A DNA stretch of 64,000 bases, taken from NCBI RefSeq assembly GCF_000012845.1, contig NC_009615.1, positions 891,501 through 955,500 on the forward strand, given 5' to 3'. The notes beneath the pieces were generated by a model. The model saw nothing but the letters and a program-made list of their open reading frames with translations, did no database searches and had not been told where the DNA came from. This document shows positions 9,312 through 18,011 of this stretch, piece after piece. This stretch comes from Parabacteroides distasonis ATCC 8503. Lineage in GTDB: Bacteria; Bacteroidota; Bacteroidia; Bacteroidales; Tannerellaceae. The position numbers and the translations under genes are program-made. Positions within the stretch are counted from its first letter, which is position 1. Every line of letters begins with the position of its first letter.

Positions 9312-9923
9312 TTATATTGCTTTCGTACTCGCTTCTATCTGTTCCATTAGCAGGGTGATATTGCTCATGAATAATTTTACGGATATCGCCAATAAAATGA
9401 TACCGAAGAATTTACGGATCAAGTAAATACCGCCTTTTCCTAAAACCCTTTCCACCTTCCGTGTCATACGAACCACGAAATATACCCATAGCATATTCAA
9501 TATTAACGCCACGATAATATTCACGCTGGCATATTCCGCACGGAGCGATAATAAAGTGGTGAACGATCCCGCTCCGGCTAGCAACGGGAATACCAGCGGC
9601 ACCAACGTAGCCTCCTTGATTGGCCCTTGATTCTTGAAAATCTCTATGTCGAGAATCATCTCTAAAGATAGGAGGAAGATCACAAAAGCGCCGGCCACGG
9701 CAAACGACTCGATGTCCACATGGAAAAGCCTGAGCAATATATCCCCGGCGTAGAAGAACCCTAATAACAATAGAAAAGAGATTAGGGTTGCCTTCAACGC
9801 ATTGACATCCTTGCCTTTATCCTTTAGGTCTATGATGATGGGAATAGCTCCGATTATATCGATAACAGCGAATAATACGATAAAGGCGCTAAGTATTTGC
9901 TGGAAATTGAAATTTGTGAACAT
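9312..9923 (-). CDS. MarC-family integral membrane protein
   Basis: 203 residues, nearly all hydrophobic, with six predicted membrane segments (about 8-28, 40-60, 68-90, 105-125, 132-152 and 170-192). The sequence has the MarC/UPF0056 pattern, including FAVIDIIGAIPIIIDL near the N-terminus and PLVFPLLAGAGSFTT in the middle. MarC proteins were once linked to multiple antibiotic resistance, but that role was later disputed and the function is unknown. It is transcribed alone, divergently from the PIN-PhoH gene; the 168-base gap contains a near-consensus minus-strand -7 box (TATCTTTA). The family call is sound and no function should be assumed. Confidence 0.88.
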   Translation of the reverse strand: MFTNFNFQQILSAFIVLFAVIDIIGAIPIIIDLKDKGKDVNALKATLISFLLLLGFFYAGDILLRLFHVDIESFAVAGAFVIFLLSLEMILDIEIFKNQGPIKEATLVPLVFPLLAGAGSFTTLLSLRAEYASVNIIVALILNMLWVYFVVRMTRKVERVLGKGGIYLIRKFFGIILLAISVKLFMSNITLLMEQIEASTKAI

Positions 9924-10090
9924 GATGTTATCCTCCTGTGTTTTTTAATCCTCGTAAAGATACATATTTTCTTTGAATTGGTCAATATGACGAAATTATT
10001 GGTGTGTGTAACTAATTTTAGCAGGCCTGAACTATCAACGTGTCAGAATTGTTCTTATATTAGAAGCAATAATCATTAAATCGAAAGGCC

Positions 10091-11416
10091 ATGGGAGCAA
10101 AGAAGAATTTTGTGTTGGACACGAATGTCATATTACATGACTATAAGTGCATCGAGAACTTTCAGGAAAATGATATCTATCTACCCATCGTGGTATTAGA
10201 AGAGTTGGACAAGTTCAAGAAGGGGAGTGAGCAGATCAATTATAATGCCCGTGAGTTTGTTCGGGAGCTAGACTTATTGACCAGTAATGACCTGTTCTTG
10301 AAAGGCGCCTCACTAGGACCGGGAAAAGGTACACTCTATATCGTGACCGGTGATAAGTACCAGGAGAAAATAGCGCATTCTTTTCCGGATAAAACTCCAG
10401 ATCACCGTATCTTGTCTTGTGCGTTGACGATCGCCGAGAAGAATCCGAAGATCAAGACAACCTTGGTCAGCAAGGATGTGAACCTTCGTATGAAGGCTCG
10501 TTCTTTGGGTATTCCCGTTGAGGATTATATCACGGATAAGGTCGTGAATGTAGATATTTTCGAGCGTGCGCAAGAGACCTATGAGAATATAGACCCCGAT
10601 TTGATCGACAAGATCTACAGCTCTCCGGAAGGCGTGGACGCAGATTCGTTGGATATCAAGTCTAAGCTCGACCCGAACGAATGCTTTATCTTGAAAAGCG
10701 TACGTAATAGTGTATTGGCTCGCTACAATCCGTTTACGGATAAGATCAAGAAGGTGGATAAAGGCACGAACTTTGGTATCCAGCCCCGTAATGCCGAGCA
10801 GAGTTTCGCTTTCGAGGTGTTGAACGATCCGAATATCAAGCTGGTGGGGCTGACCGGAAAGGCCGGTACCGGAAAGACGTTGTTGGCGTTGGCCTCTGCC
10901 TTGAAACAAGCCGGCACGTATAAACAGATACTTTTGGCCCGTCCGATCGTCGCTTTGGCGAATAAGGATCTCGGTTTCCTTCCGGGTGACGAGAAGCAAA
11001 AGGTCGCTCCTTATATGCAACCTCTATTCGATAACCTGAACGTGATCAAGACTCAGTTTGCCCCGGGTAATCCCGATGTCCGTAAGATCGACGATATGCA
11101 GAAGAACAATCAGTTGGTGATCGAGGCGTTGGCCTTTATCCGGGGTCGTAGCTTGTCCGAGACTTATTGTATCATCGATGAGGCCCAGAACCTCACGCCG
11201 CATGAGATCAAGACGATTATCACCCGTGCGGGAGAGGGAACGAAGATGGTCTTCACGGGAGATATCCAACAGATTGACTCCCCGTATCTAGACGCCCAAA
11301 GTAATGGCTTGGCCTATATGATCGACAAGATGAAAGGACAGGACTTGTTCGCCCATATCAACTTGATAAAAGGCGAGCGAAGCGAGTTATCTGAGTTAGC
11401 GTCAGATCTTTTGTAA
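10091..11416 (+). CDS. PIN domain - PhoH-like ATPase fusion
   Basis: 441 residues. An N-terminal PIN nuclease domain (about 5-150) starts with FVLDTNVILHD, giving acidic residues D10 and D17 and a conserved E39 in VLEELDKFK. The C-terminal PhoH domain (about 230-441) has Walker A GLTGKAGTGKT (253-263) and Walker B IIDEAQN (361-367), followed by the helicase-like TGDIQQID motif. This PIN-PhoH architecture is widespread in bacteria, and relatives unwind and cut RNA in vitro, so it is likely an RNA helicase-ribonuclease. Full length for the family. It stands alone with an inverted repeat after its stop codon; a stress-related role is inference from relatives. Confidence 0.92.
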   Translation: MGAKKNFVLDTNVILHDYKCIENFQENDIYLPIVVLEELDKFKKGSEQINYNAREFVRELDLLTSNDLFLKGASLGPGKGTLYIVTGDKYQEKIAHSFPDKTPDHRILSCALTIAEKNPKIKTTLVSKDVNLRMKARSLGIPVEDYITDKVVNVDIFERAQETYENIDPDLIDKIYSSPEGVDADSLDIKSKLDPNECFILKSVRNSVLARYNPFTDKIKKVDKGTNFGIQPRNAEQSFAFEVLNDPNIKLVGLTGKAGTGKTLLALASALKQAGTYKQILLARPIVALANKDLGFLPGDEKQKVAPYMQPLFDNLNVIKTQFAPGNPDVRKIDDMQKNNQLVIEALAFIRGRSLSETYCIIDEAQNLTPHEIKTIITRAGEGTKMVFTGDIQQIDSPYLDAQSNGLAYMIDKMKGQDLFAHINLIKGERSELSELASDLL

Positions 11417-11426
11417 TTAATATAGG

Positions 11427-11482
11427 GAATTGAAGATTGAAAATAAACGCTTATGTGAAGCTTGATTTTTAATCTTCAATTC
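11427..11482. repeat. Intergenic inverted repeat of the GAATTGAAGATTGAAAA type
   Basis: Left arm 11427-11443 and right arm 11466-11482 pair at 16 of 17 positions around a 22-base loop. It lies between the convergent phoH-like gene and the small lipoprotein gene and may serve as terminator. A related element is at 26281-26355. Confidence 0.55.
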
Positions 11483-11489
11483 TTAATGA

Positions 11490-11879
11490 TTAGTCATTTA
11501 CACTCGGGCAGACATAAATTTTCCGGAAACTACCTTTATAGGAAGGGTCTCCCATATCTTTGATCTCATTCAGATGTTGTTTAAGATGGGCGGTTTCGCC
11601 GTGCTTTTGTAATTCCCCGTCGTTTTTCCAAGTCTCGGCGATAAAGAATTCGGTGCTATCGGTGAGGGACTGGTACATGCCGTAGTCGATACATCCCGGT
11701 TCTAGCAACGTGCTTTCCTTGCATTTCAAGAATGATTCCTTTAAGGCGGAGACACATTCGGGTTTTACTTTCCGTTTGATATTCAGTACGACTTCCATGG
11801 ATTCTTTATTGCTTCCTCCATTCGTGCAACCGGATAGAGCGATTAATACGCAGGCCATTGAGATAAACACTTTCTTCAT
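11490..11879 (-). CDS. Lipoprotein with antibiotic-biosynthesis-monooxygenase (ABM) fold
   Basis: 129 residues. Lipoprotein signal with lipobox LSGC and the acylated cysteine at residue 18, then a low-complexity linker and an ABM/dimeric alpha-beta-barrel domain (about 30-125). Telling runs are EPGCIDYGMYQSLTDSTEF, ETWKNDGELQKHGETAHLKQ. Cytosolic relatives are small monooxygenases such as YgiN-like quinol oxidases; here the domain is tethered to a membrane, most likely facing the periplasm. The substrate is unknown. Transcribed alone, converging on the PIN-PhoH gene. The domain call is good; enzymatic activity is inferred. Confidence 0.8.
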   Translation of the reverse strand: MKKVFISMACVLIALSGCTNGGSNKESMEVVLNIKRKVKPECVSALKESFLKCKESTLLEPGCIDYGMYQSLTDSTEFFIAETWKNDGELQKHGETAHLKQHLNEIKDMGDPSYKGSFRKIYVCPSVND

Positions 11880-11964
11880 GATAGATTGTTTTTAAGTATT
11901 TGATACGACAAAAGTAGTGAATTTTTGATCTAAACACAGGAATCGAACATCTGATATTAAATTA

Positions 11965-11998
11965 TTGTTGTTAGTGGAAGTTGGAATGGATATATTTG
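11965..11998 (+). promoter_or_regulatory. Promoter of the 12043 lipoprotein gene
   Basis: -33 TTG at 11965-11967 (within TTGTTG) and -7 TATATTTG at 11991-11998, close to the Bacteroidetes consensus spacing. The inferred transcript start, about 12005, lies downstream of an in-frame upstream initiation codon, which supports translation from the ATG at 12043. Confidence 0.65.
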
Positions 11999-12042
11999 TG
12001 ATAATATTAATAGCTATTTATGTTAAATTTAAAACAAGAGTC

Positions 12043-13047
12043 ATGAGAAAGAGTTTGTTGTATGTATTTGCCGTGATTTGCACGATGGGTTTTTTTACGG
12101 CATGTGGTGATGATGACGATTCAAGTTCTTCCGGTAACTGGCAAGATCTGTCGAAAACGTACGAGGGTAAGAGCGTTAATCTGGTAATGGGTGAAGTGAC
12201 AGTCCCTGTTGACGGTAAATCGGTCGTGATTGCCGCTTCCTCTGCGGAGAAGGCATCCGTAACCTTGAACAATATCATCCCCGAAAATAAGTCGGTCGCT
12301 ATCGATGCCGCGTTGAAGGAAGCGGATGGCACTTATACGTTTACCGGCGAGAGTACGGTTGGCGATTGCGTGGTATCAGTAAATGGTACGGTGAAAGGGG
12401 GCGTAGCTTCTGTTGTTTATACTCGTAAATTAACTTCTTCTATCGTAGGTAATTGGAGTTTGAAAGTGGGCGTGGAAGCTATCTATGCGAATATCGTTAC
12501 CGGAAATTCTACGATCGATGATCTCGTGCGTATGATAAAGCCTGCTATCAGTAACTTGATTTGGGGCAAAGTAAGCGCTGTAAATGTTAACTTACCGGAA
12601 GATGGAATCTTCGATGTTTCTTGGAGACCTATAGGGGCTTCTGAGGATAAAGGAATCGGTGAGATCACAAAAATGGCAAGTATCCAATATTGTGTGGTAG
12701 ACGGGAAATTTATGGTGGCTGTGGATAAAAATTATGTGACAGTCTTGACTACTTTATTACAACAGGCTGCTGGTGACAAATTGGAGGCCGCTGGTATCTC
12801 TATTGACGAGATCATGAAGCTTTTGGTTGATTTAGGAGGTTATTATGGTCTACCTCTTAACATGAAGGTGGATGGAAGTGAGGCTACTTTTTATGCGGAT
12901 AAGGATTTAATCGTACCGGTTTTGACCATGATAGCTCCTATCTTGAAACCGATGGTTCCGGAGAATTATCAGCAAATGGTAGATATGGTATTGCAACTAC
13001 TTCCGAACGCAAAAACGTTAGAGTTTGGACTTAATTTCACGAAATAA
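12043..13047 (+). CDS. Bacteroidales lipoprotein of unknown function (DUF4925-like)
   Basis: 334 residues from the ATG at 12043. That start gives a clean lipoprotein signal with lipobox FTAC, followed by the acidic GDDDDSSSSG stretch that in Bacteroidetes promotes export to the cell surface. An in-frame TTG at 11965 would add 26 residues but lies inside the promoter, so I reject it. The mature part begins with a beta-rich domain (about residues 35-150: LSKTYEGKSVNLVMG, then a second half starting VVYTRKLTSSIVGNWSL) and ends with a helix-rich region. The layout resembles the DUF4925 family, an identification from memory. No function is known. Monocistronic, followed by a strong hairpin. Confidence 0.75.
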   Translation: MRKSLLYVFAVICTMGFFTACGDDDDSSSSGNWQDLSKTYEGKSVNLVMGEVTVPVDGKSVVIAASSAEKASVTLNNIIPENKSVAIDAALKEADGTYTFTGESTVGDCVVSVNGTVKGGVASVVYTRKLTSSIVGNWSLKVGVEAIYANIVTGNSTIDDLVRMIKPAISNLIWGKVSAVNVNLPEDGIFDVSWRPIGASEDKGIGEITKMASIQYCVVDGKFMVAVDKNYVTVLTTLLQQAAGDKLEAAGISIDEIMKLLVDLGGYYGLPLNMKVDGSEATFYADKDLIVPVLTMIAPILKPMVPENYQQMVDMVLQLLPNAKTLEFGLNFTK

Positions 13048-13060
13048 TTGAAAATCCTAG

Positions 13061-13094
13061 GTTGTAGAGACGGAGTACACACCGTCTCTACAAC
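13061..13094. repeat. Intergenic palindrome GTTGTAGAGACGG, family A (also possible terminator)
   Basis: Perfect 13-base arms at 13061-13073 and 13082-13094 around an 8-base loop, between the convergent lipoprotein and lptF/G-like genes. The core GAGACGGAG is shared with a 22-base perfect palindrome at 41531-41552, indicating a dispersed intergenic repeat. Confidence 0.65.
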
Positions 13095-13138
13095 TGGATG
13101 AAATTTGGCAGGGTTATACCAATATAGGAGTTAATCAA

Positions 13139-14224
13139 TTACCTTGGTGCTTTCTGATATAAGAATATCGCTATAAATGTATAAACTATATTCGGTATCC
13201 AAGCTGCTACGGCAGGACTCACATAACCATTAATAGCGAAGGTGGAAGTAACCGTCATAAACAGGATGTAAGAAAAACTCAACGCCAATCCGATACCAAT
13301 ATTCATACCCATACCTCCCTTTATTTTCCGGGAAGACAACGACGCTCCGATAGAAGTCAAGATAAACGCCGCCATGATCGTGGCGAAGCGCTTATGATAC
13401 TCGATCTGGAAGGTCTGTATATTCCCGATACCTCTTTTTTTCTGCCGGTTGATATACGTATTTAGCTCGGGCGTTGTCATCGTCTCGCAATCATTCACGG
13501 AAATCAGGAAGTCCGAGGGCACGATGGTCAAGGTCGTATCCTTACGGGAGCCTTGGGAAATATGTTCCCGCATGCCATCGAAATCACGGATCATATAATC
13601 GATAACGGTCCATTGATAAAGCGAGTCGTATTTGATCGACTTGGCGGTCAGACGGGAGATCAATTTTTTATCCTCGAAATGCTCCAGAGAGAAACGGTAT
13701 CCCATGTTCGAGCGAGCGTCATAGCTATCGAAATAAGCGATAACACCCGGCTCGATCTCCAATTGGGCGTTCTTCACGTAATCCACCTTCTTGTTACGGA
13801 TATATTTGTTCTGGAAATCGATACGAGTCTCATTCGCCGGGGGAATGATGTAAGCGTTCAGGATAAACGTCACGATAGCGATAATCGTAGCCGAGACCGC
13901 ATAAGGAAGCATTAACCTACGGAAACTCATACCGCTGGCAAGCATCGCTATGATCTCCGAACGATCCGCTAGCTTCGACGTGAAAAAGATCACGGCGATA
14001 AATGTGAACAACGGACTGAACAAATTGGCGAAATAGGGGATAAAGTTCAAGTAATAATCCACGATGATCGCTTTTAAGGGGACATCCGGATTCAAGAACT
14101 TATCGATCTTCTCGTTTATATCGAAAACGACGGAGATAGAGATAATCAAGGCGATAGCGAACACGTACGTGCCCAGAAACTGCTTGATGATATACCAATC
14201 GATCCGTTTTAGTTTAAATTTCAT
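13139..14224 (-). CDS. LPS-export permease, LptF/LptG (YjgP/YjgQ) family
   Basis: 361 residues with six membrane helices: three at the N-terminus (about 15-35, 55-85, 100-125) and three at the C-terminus (about 275-295, 302-325, 333-355). They flank a periplasmic beta-jellyroll domain (about 130-260). The N-terminal run FKLKRIDWYIIKQFLGTY is the coupling helix typical of this family. LptF and LptG work with the LptB ATPase to pull lipopolysaccharide from the inner membrane. I cannot tell F from G here. The gene starts 12 bases after the tgt stop codon and is co-transcribed with it. A single permease gene away from lptB is normal in this phylum. Confidence 0.88.
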   Translation of the reverse strand: MKFKLKRIDWYIIKQFLGTYVFAIALIISISVVFDINEKIDKFLNPDVPLKAIIVDYYLNFIPYFANLFSPLFTFIAVIFFTSKLADRSEIIAMLASGMSFRRLMLPYAVSATIIAIVTFILNAYIIPPANETRIDFQNKYIRNKKVDYVKNAQLEIEPGVIAYFDSYDARSNMGYRFSLEHFEDKKLISRLTAKSIKYDSLYQWTVIDYMIRDFDGMREHISQGSRKDTTLTIVPSDFLISVNDCETMTTPELNTYINRQKKRGIGNIQTFQIEYHKRFATIMAAFILTSIGASLSSRKIKGGMGMNIGIGLALSFSYILFMTVTSTFAINGYVSPAVAAWIPNIVYTFIAIFLYQKAPR

Positions 14225-14236
14225 CTGTCTCGTTTT

Positions 14237-15367
14237 TTATAACCGGTTCGCTAATTGACGGACCATACCACTTTTCCATGTAGTAAAATCGCCAGCGATG
14301 ATATGTGCCCTCGCTTCTTTCACCAACCATAGGTAGAAGGCGAGGTTATGGATAGAAGCGATCTGTAAGCCAAGCATTTCTTTCGCCTTGATCAAGTGGT
14401 GCAGATAAGCCTTGCTATATAAGGTATCCACGTAGGAATGTCCGTCCGGATCGACCGGCGAGAAATCGTTCTCCCATTTCTTGTTACGCATATTGATAGT
14501 ACCGAAACGCGTGAAAAGTTGGCCGTTGCGCCCGTTGCGGGTTGGCATGATACAGTCGAACATATCGATGCCTCGTTCGATCCCTTCCAGTAAATTGATC
14601 GGGGTACCTACGCCCATCAAGTAACGAGGTTTATCTTTCGGTAAGATATCGTTTACGACCTCGATCATCTCATACATCTTATCGGTAGGCTCGCCAACGG
14701 CCAGTCCCCCGATAGCGTTTCCATCGGCGCCTTTTCGGGCCACGTTCTCCGCCGCCCTCTGCCGCAAGTCCGTATAGACGCATCCCTGTACGATCGGGAA
14801 GAGACTTTGCCGGTAGCCGTATTTCGGCTCCGTGCTGTTGAAGCGGGCGAAACAACGATCCAGCCAACGCTCGGTCAGGCCCAGTGATTGCTTGGCGTAA
14901 TTGTAGTCGGCATCTCCCGGGCAACACTCATCGAAGGCCATGATGATATCCGCACCGATAGAGCGTTCGATATCCATCACCTTCTCCGGCGTGAACATAT
15001 GCTTGGAGCCGTCGAGATGCGAGCGGAACTCGGCTCCCTCTTCATGCAGCTTACGATTGTCGGAAAGAGAGAATACCTGAAACCCCCCGCTATCGGTCAA
15101 TATCGGGCGATCCCATGTATTAAACTTATGCAAGCCTCCGGCCTGCTCCAAGATCTGGATACCGGGACGAAGATACAGATGGTACGTATTCCCCAAAATG
15201 ATTTGTGCCTTGGTATCTTCCTTTAGCTCGGTCATATGTACACCCTTTACCGTACCTTGCGTACCCACGGGCATAAAAATAGGCGTCTCGATTACCCCGT
15301 GATCGGTGGTAATCAAGCCCGCCCTAGCGTTCGATTTCGTATCGTTATACTGTAATTCAAATGTCAT
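14237..15367 (-). CDS. tgt: tRNA-guanine transglycosylase (queuosine synthesis)
   Basis: 376 residues. Exchanges guanine at position 34 of GUN-anticodon tRNAs for preQ1 or queuine. The (beta/alpha)8 enzyme is full length: D92 in TDSGGFQVFS is the acid/base residue, D271 in MFDCIMPTRNGRNG the nucleophile, and GGLAVGEPTDKM lines the base pocket. An oddity is the zinc site. Where classical bacterial enzymes have CxCxxC after the DP motif, this one reads DPDGHSYVDT, so all three cysteines are replaced (G309, S311, D314), while the histidine ligand H340 in SIHNLAFY remains. The fold may hold without zinc or use other ligands. First gene of a tgt-lptF/G operon, with a -7 box at 15385-15392. Confidence 0.93.
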   Translation of the reverse strand: MTFELQYNDTKSNARAGLITTDHGVIETPIFMPVGTQGTVKGVHMTELKEDTKAQIILGNTYHLYLRPGIQILEQAGGLHKFNTWDRPILTDSGGFQVFSLSDNRKLHEEGAEFRSHLDGSKHMFTPEKVMDIERSIGADIIMAFDECCPGDADYNYAKQSLGLTERWLDRCFARFNSTEPKYGYRQSLFPIVQGCVYTDLRQRAAENVARKGADGNAIGGLAVGEPTDKMYEMIEVVNDILPKDKPRYLMGVGTPINLLEGIERGIDMFDCIMPTRNGRNGQLFTRFGTINMRNKKWENDFSPVDPDGHSYVDTLYSKAYLHHLIKAKEMLGLQIASIHNLAFYLWLVKEARAHIIAGDFTTWKSGMVRQLANRL

Positions 15368-15384
15368 GTATCAAAAATTTGTGA

Positions 15385-15392
15385 CAAAGGTA
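15385..15392 (-). promoter_or_regulatory. Putative -7 element of the tgt operon
   Basis: Reads TACCTTTG on the minus strand, a full TAnnTTTG match, 18 bases upstream of the tgt start. It falls in the 36-base gap after the iron-sulfur fusion gene, so tgt can be transcribed independently. No clear -33 box. Confidence 0.45.
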
Positions 15393-15403
15393 GCATTTTT
15401 CTC

Positions 15404-17002
15404 TTAGAATCCGAAGTCATCTATTTCTACCTTTTTCACCTCTTCCTCTTTAGGCTTCTCCACGAACTTGTGTACCTCGTTCGCCTTGATGATGATCGCT
15501 CTCATCGGGCGTACGGGACAGATCGATTCGCAGCCGCCACAACCGATGCAAAGATCGGGGTTTACTTGCGGGATGGTCAGCGTGCCCTCGTAAGGAACCA
15601 TATGCACGGCTTGGGTAGGGCAGTGCTCCGAACAAGCCCCGCAATCCGTCCCCTCCGTCTTTACGATACAACGGTTGATGAAGAAGGTGGCGATGCCCAC
15701 TTGTGTAGTCGCTTTCTCTTCCTTGGTAAGCGGCTTTATAGCGTGCGTGGGGCAAACCTCCGAGCAGACCGTGCATTCGTAATTGCAATAACTGTCGATG
15801 TAAGCGATACGGGGTTTCAACATATAATCAAAGCCATACTCCAATCCCGTGGGACGTAGTACATGACTCGGGCATTGAGTCACGCAAATCTGGCATCCGG
15901 TACATACATCCTTGAAACGTTCTAAGCTGATCGCTCCCGGCGGTACGATAGGGGGCCATTTATTGCCGTGCTTACCTTGCCCGTGCTGCCCTTTGCCATG
16001 CCCTTTTTCCATTCCTTGGGCAATGGTGGATACGATCGGGAGGGAGACCGCGACGGTAGCCCCTGCCGAGAGAAATGTACGGCGGCTGTTCGGAGCGGTA
16101 GCCTGTTGGATCACGTCCGTTTGTGCGCGAGCTGTTTCGGCTTCTTTCTTGAAGGAAGGCTTGAAACGGTATTGCAATCCTCCTTTAGCGCACGAGGACA
16201 CGCAGTTGAAGCAATCTACGCAACGGGAGGTATCTACGGTGAGGTTCTTGCTGTCGATCGCCTCCGCCTTACAAGTATGCTCGCAATTACCACAATGCGT
16301 ACAAGCTTCTTTGTCAAAGGAGATCCGGAAAAACGAATACCGGGAGATCAGGCTCAACAGCGTTCCTACCGGGCAAAGCGTATTGCAGAACAACCTTCCC
16401 CGGAATACGACCATGAGGATGAATACGAGCAACGCGACCAAAGCGGATATCACGCCGAATACCGTCACGTTGCTAATCGTGACGTGATAAAGCGTATAGT
16501 TATCCATCCGTGCCAATCCGTCGGCCAGCAGGTTATTGACCCACATGACGACCGGACGGAACAGGTTGTTCGCTATACGGCCGAAGTTACTGTACGGATC
16601 TAGCAACGTACATAATTCGATCATCCCGAAAACAGCCAATACGAATGTAAGCCCGAGAATTGAGTACCGTAAGATATTCATGGGCTTATGATAGCTGAAC
16701 CTGCGTACTCCTTTCTTTTTCTTCTTCCCGATACAGAAAACCCGGTTGATAATATCTTGCAATACGCCCGCCGGGCAAATAACCGAGCAATAGATCCGGC
16801 CGAACAATAAAGCCAATACGAATTGGAAGACTACCAACCCCGCCATCCCCCCTAAAATAGCGGGCATGATCTGGAGATGCAACAACGTGTGCAGGTTGTC
16901 CGGCAATACATCGGCGAAATCAACGAAGAATAAAAGTATGGGTACGAAAATGAGGATCGCGAGTACGACCCGCAATCCTTTTAAGTAATTAGGCTTCTTC
17001 AT
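15404..17002 (-). CDS. NapH-NapG-like fusion: membrane quinol/iron-sulfur protein joined to a Tat-targeted polyferredoxin
   Basis: 532 residues. The N-terminal half (1-280) is NapH-like: about four membrane helices, two CxxxCP motifs (72-77 and 206-211) and two [4Fe-4S] motifs (C234-C244 and C261-C271). A second complete module follows. Residues 307-322 read RRTFLSAGATVAVSLP, an in-frame twin-arginine signal. Then come a His/Gly-rich linker (331-348) and a NapG-like ferredoxin with four cluster motifs (C367-C377, C406-C417, C445-C461, C485-C495). NapH and NapG are normally two proteins that pass electrons from quinol to periplasmic reductases. The stop-to-start gap to the DUF362 gene upstream is 6 bases, so they form an operon. 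The electron acceptor is unknown; no reductase gene is nearby. Confidence 0.85.
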   Translation of the reverse strand: MKKPNYLKGLRVVLAILIFVPILLFFVDFADVLPDNLHTLLHLQIMPAILGGMAGLVVFQFVLALLFGRIYCSVICPAGVLQDIINRVFCIGKKKKKGVRRFSYHKPMNILRYSILGLTFVLAVFGMIELCTLLDPYSNFGRIANNLFRPVVMWVNNLLADGLARMDNYTLYHVTISNVTVFGVISALVALLVFILMVVFRGRLFCNTLCPVGTLLSLISRYSFFRISFDKEACTHCGNCEHTCKAEAIDSKNLTVDTSRCVDCFNCVSSCAKGGLQYRFKPSFKKEAETARAQTDVIQQATAPNSRRTFLSAGATVAVSLPIVSTIAQGMEKGHGKGQHGQGKHGNKWPPIVPPGAISLERFKDVCTGCQICVTQCPSHVLRPTGLEYGFDYMLKPRIAYIDSYCNYECTVCSEVCPTHAIKPLTKEEKATTQVGIATFFINRCIVKTEGTDCGACSEHCPTQAVHMVPYEGTLTIPQVNPDLCIGCGGCESICPVRPMRAIIIKANEVHKFVEKPKEEEVKKVEIDDFGF

Positions 17003-17008
17003 CCTCGA

Positions 17009-17941
17009 TTATATCTTAATACGTTTGATCGTGACATTATCCAGATTCGTCGTACCTAGCTTTAAAGCCTCGCCTTTACCGATATGACCTACGGCGGCCA
17101 TATCCAGCTTCTTCACTTGGTTGAACAGGCGAAGGGCAGCGGTGTCGATAGCGACGATATTCGGGGAAGCGATCAAGGATTTCAAGGTAGCCACATCGGC
17201 AGCGCTCTTTCCTTGTGGGCCGTTTTGGTGCATGATACGATAAGCGTCCACGATGTTCAATACCGGTTTCTTTTGCCAAGTGCAAATATCGGCGATGCAT
17301 TGTTGCAAATCATTTTGATGGAAGAAACGGCGATCCCATACGATTCCCATATAGTTCTTCATGGCGCAAGTCATCTTCGCCCCACCATGGTTCTTCAATA
17401 CGGGGACGTTGATCCATGCGTCCGCCTCGATCAGGGCCTCATGGATCTTGGCGCTTTTCAGGTTCACGCCACCCGGAATGGATACTTCCTTAAAATATTT
17501 CTCATCGTTGGCAGGCATGATGATACCTCCGGCCTCTTTTACGGCCTCGGCGATCCCGCTTGTCTCGTAGCATTTCTGCCAGTTATCGCAGGTGTGGTCG
17601 AATACGGTCACTTTAGAGGCGCCGGCCTCCAAGCATTTTTTGACCAAGGCTTTCACTAATTTGGGGTTCGTATTACCTGCCAATTCAGGAGAGCGGTCCC
17701 AGCCGATATTCGGCTTGATCACGATCTTTTGTCCTTTCTTCACGAAGTTTCCGATACCGCCAAGGGCTTCCAAGGCTTTATCTAGCATCACCTCCGGCTC
17801 TCCACCCATAACTGCTACCATATCGGGAGCCTTCTCTACGGCTACGGTGTTCGTGGAAAGGGCCGCTTGCAGACCTTCAAAATTTAAGGATAGAGCCGCG
17901 CTAGCGATGACACTGGTCTTTAAAAAATCACGACGTTTCAT
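17009..17941 (-). CDS. DUF362 domain protein with Tat signal
   Basis: 310 residues. The N-terminus MKRRDFLKTSVIASAALSLN is a twin-arginine export signal, cleaved near the GLQA run. The rest is a DUF362 domain, with VVIKPNIGWDRSPELAGNTN near residues 70-90 and the conserved WINVPVLKNHGGAKMTCAMKN region. DUF362 proteins are uncharacterised and often appear beside polyferredoxins. Tat export suggests folding or cofactor loading before transport. It is the first gene of a two-gene operon with the NapH-NapG-like fusion, so a redox role in the periplasm is the best inference. A -7 box lies at 18012-18019. The family call is firm; the function is unknown. Confidence 0.85.
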   Translation of the reverse strand: MKRRDFLKTSVIASAALSLNFEGLQAALSTNTVAVEKAPDMVAVMGGEPEVMLDKALEALGGIGNFVKKGQKIVIKPNIGWDRSPELAGNTNPKLVKALVKKCLEAGASKVTVFDHTCDNWQKCYETSGIAEAVKEAGGIIMPANDEKYFKEVSIPGGVNLKSAKIHEALIEADAWINVPVLKNHGGAKMTCAMKNYMGIVWDRRFFHQNDLQQCIADICTWQKKPVLNIVDAYRIMHQNGPQGKSAADVATLKSLIASPNIVAIDTAALRLFNQVKKLDMAAVGHIGKGEALKLGTTNLDNVTIKRIKI

Positions 17942-18011
17942 AATTGTATGCTATATTGATTTATACTTGATTTACGGTACGGTCTTTTTTTTACTCGCTT
18001 GTTATTCCGAA

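Noticed and set aside
10091..11416. PIN-PhoH fusion as a novel toxin-like system
   Set aside because: This architecture is widespread and well known; no antitoxin-like neighbour is present.
11965..12042. Longer reading of the lipoprotein gene
   Set aside because: The extra 26 residues destroy the signal peptide and the upstream codon lies inside the promoter, so it would not be transcribed.
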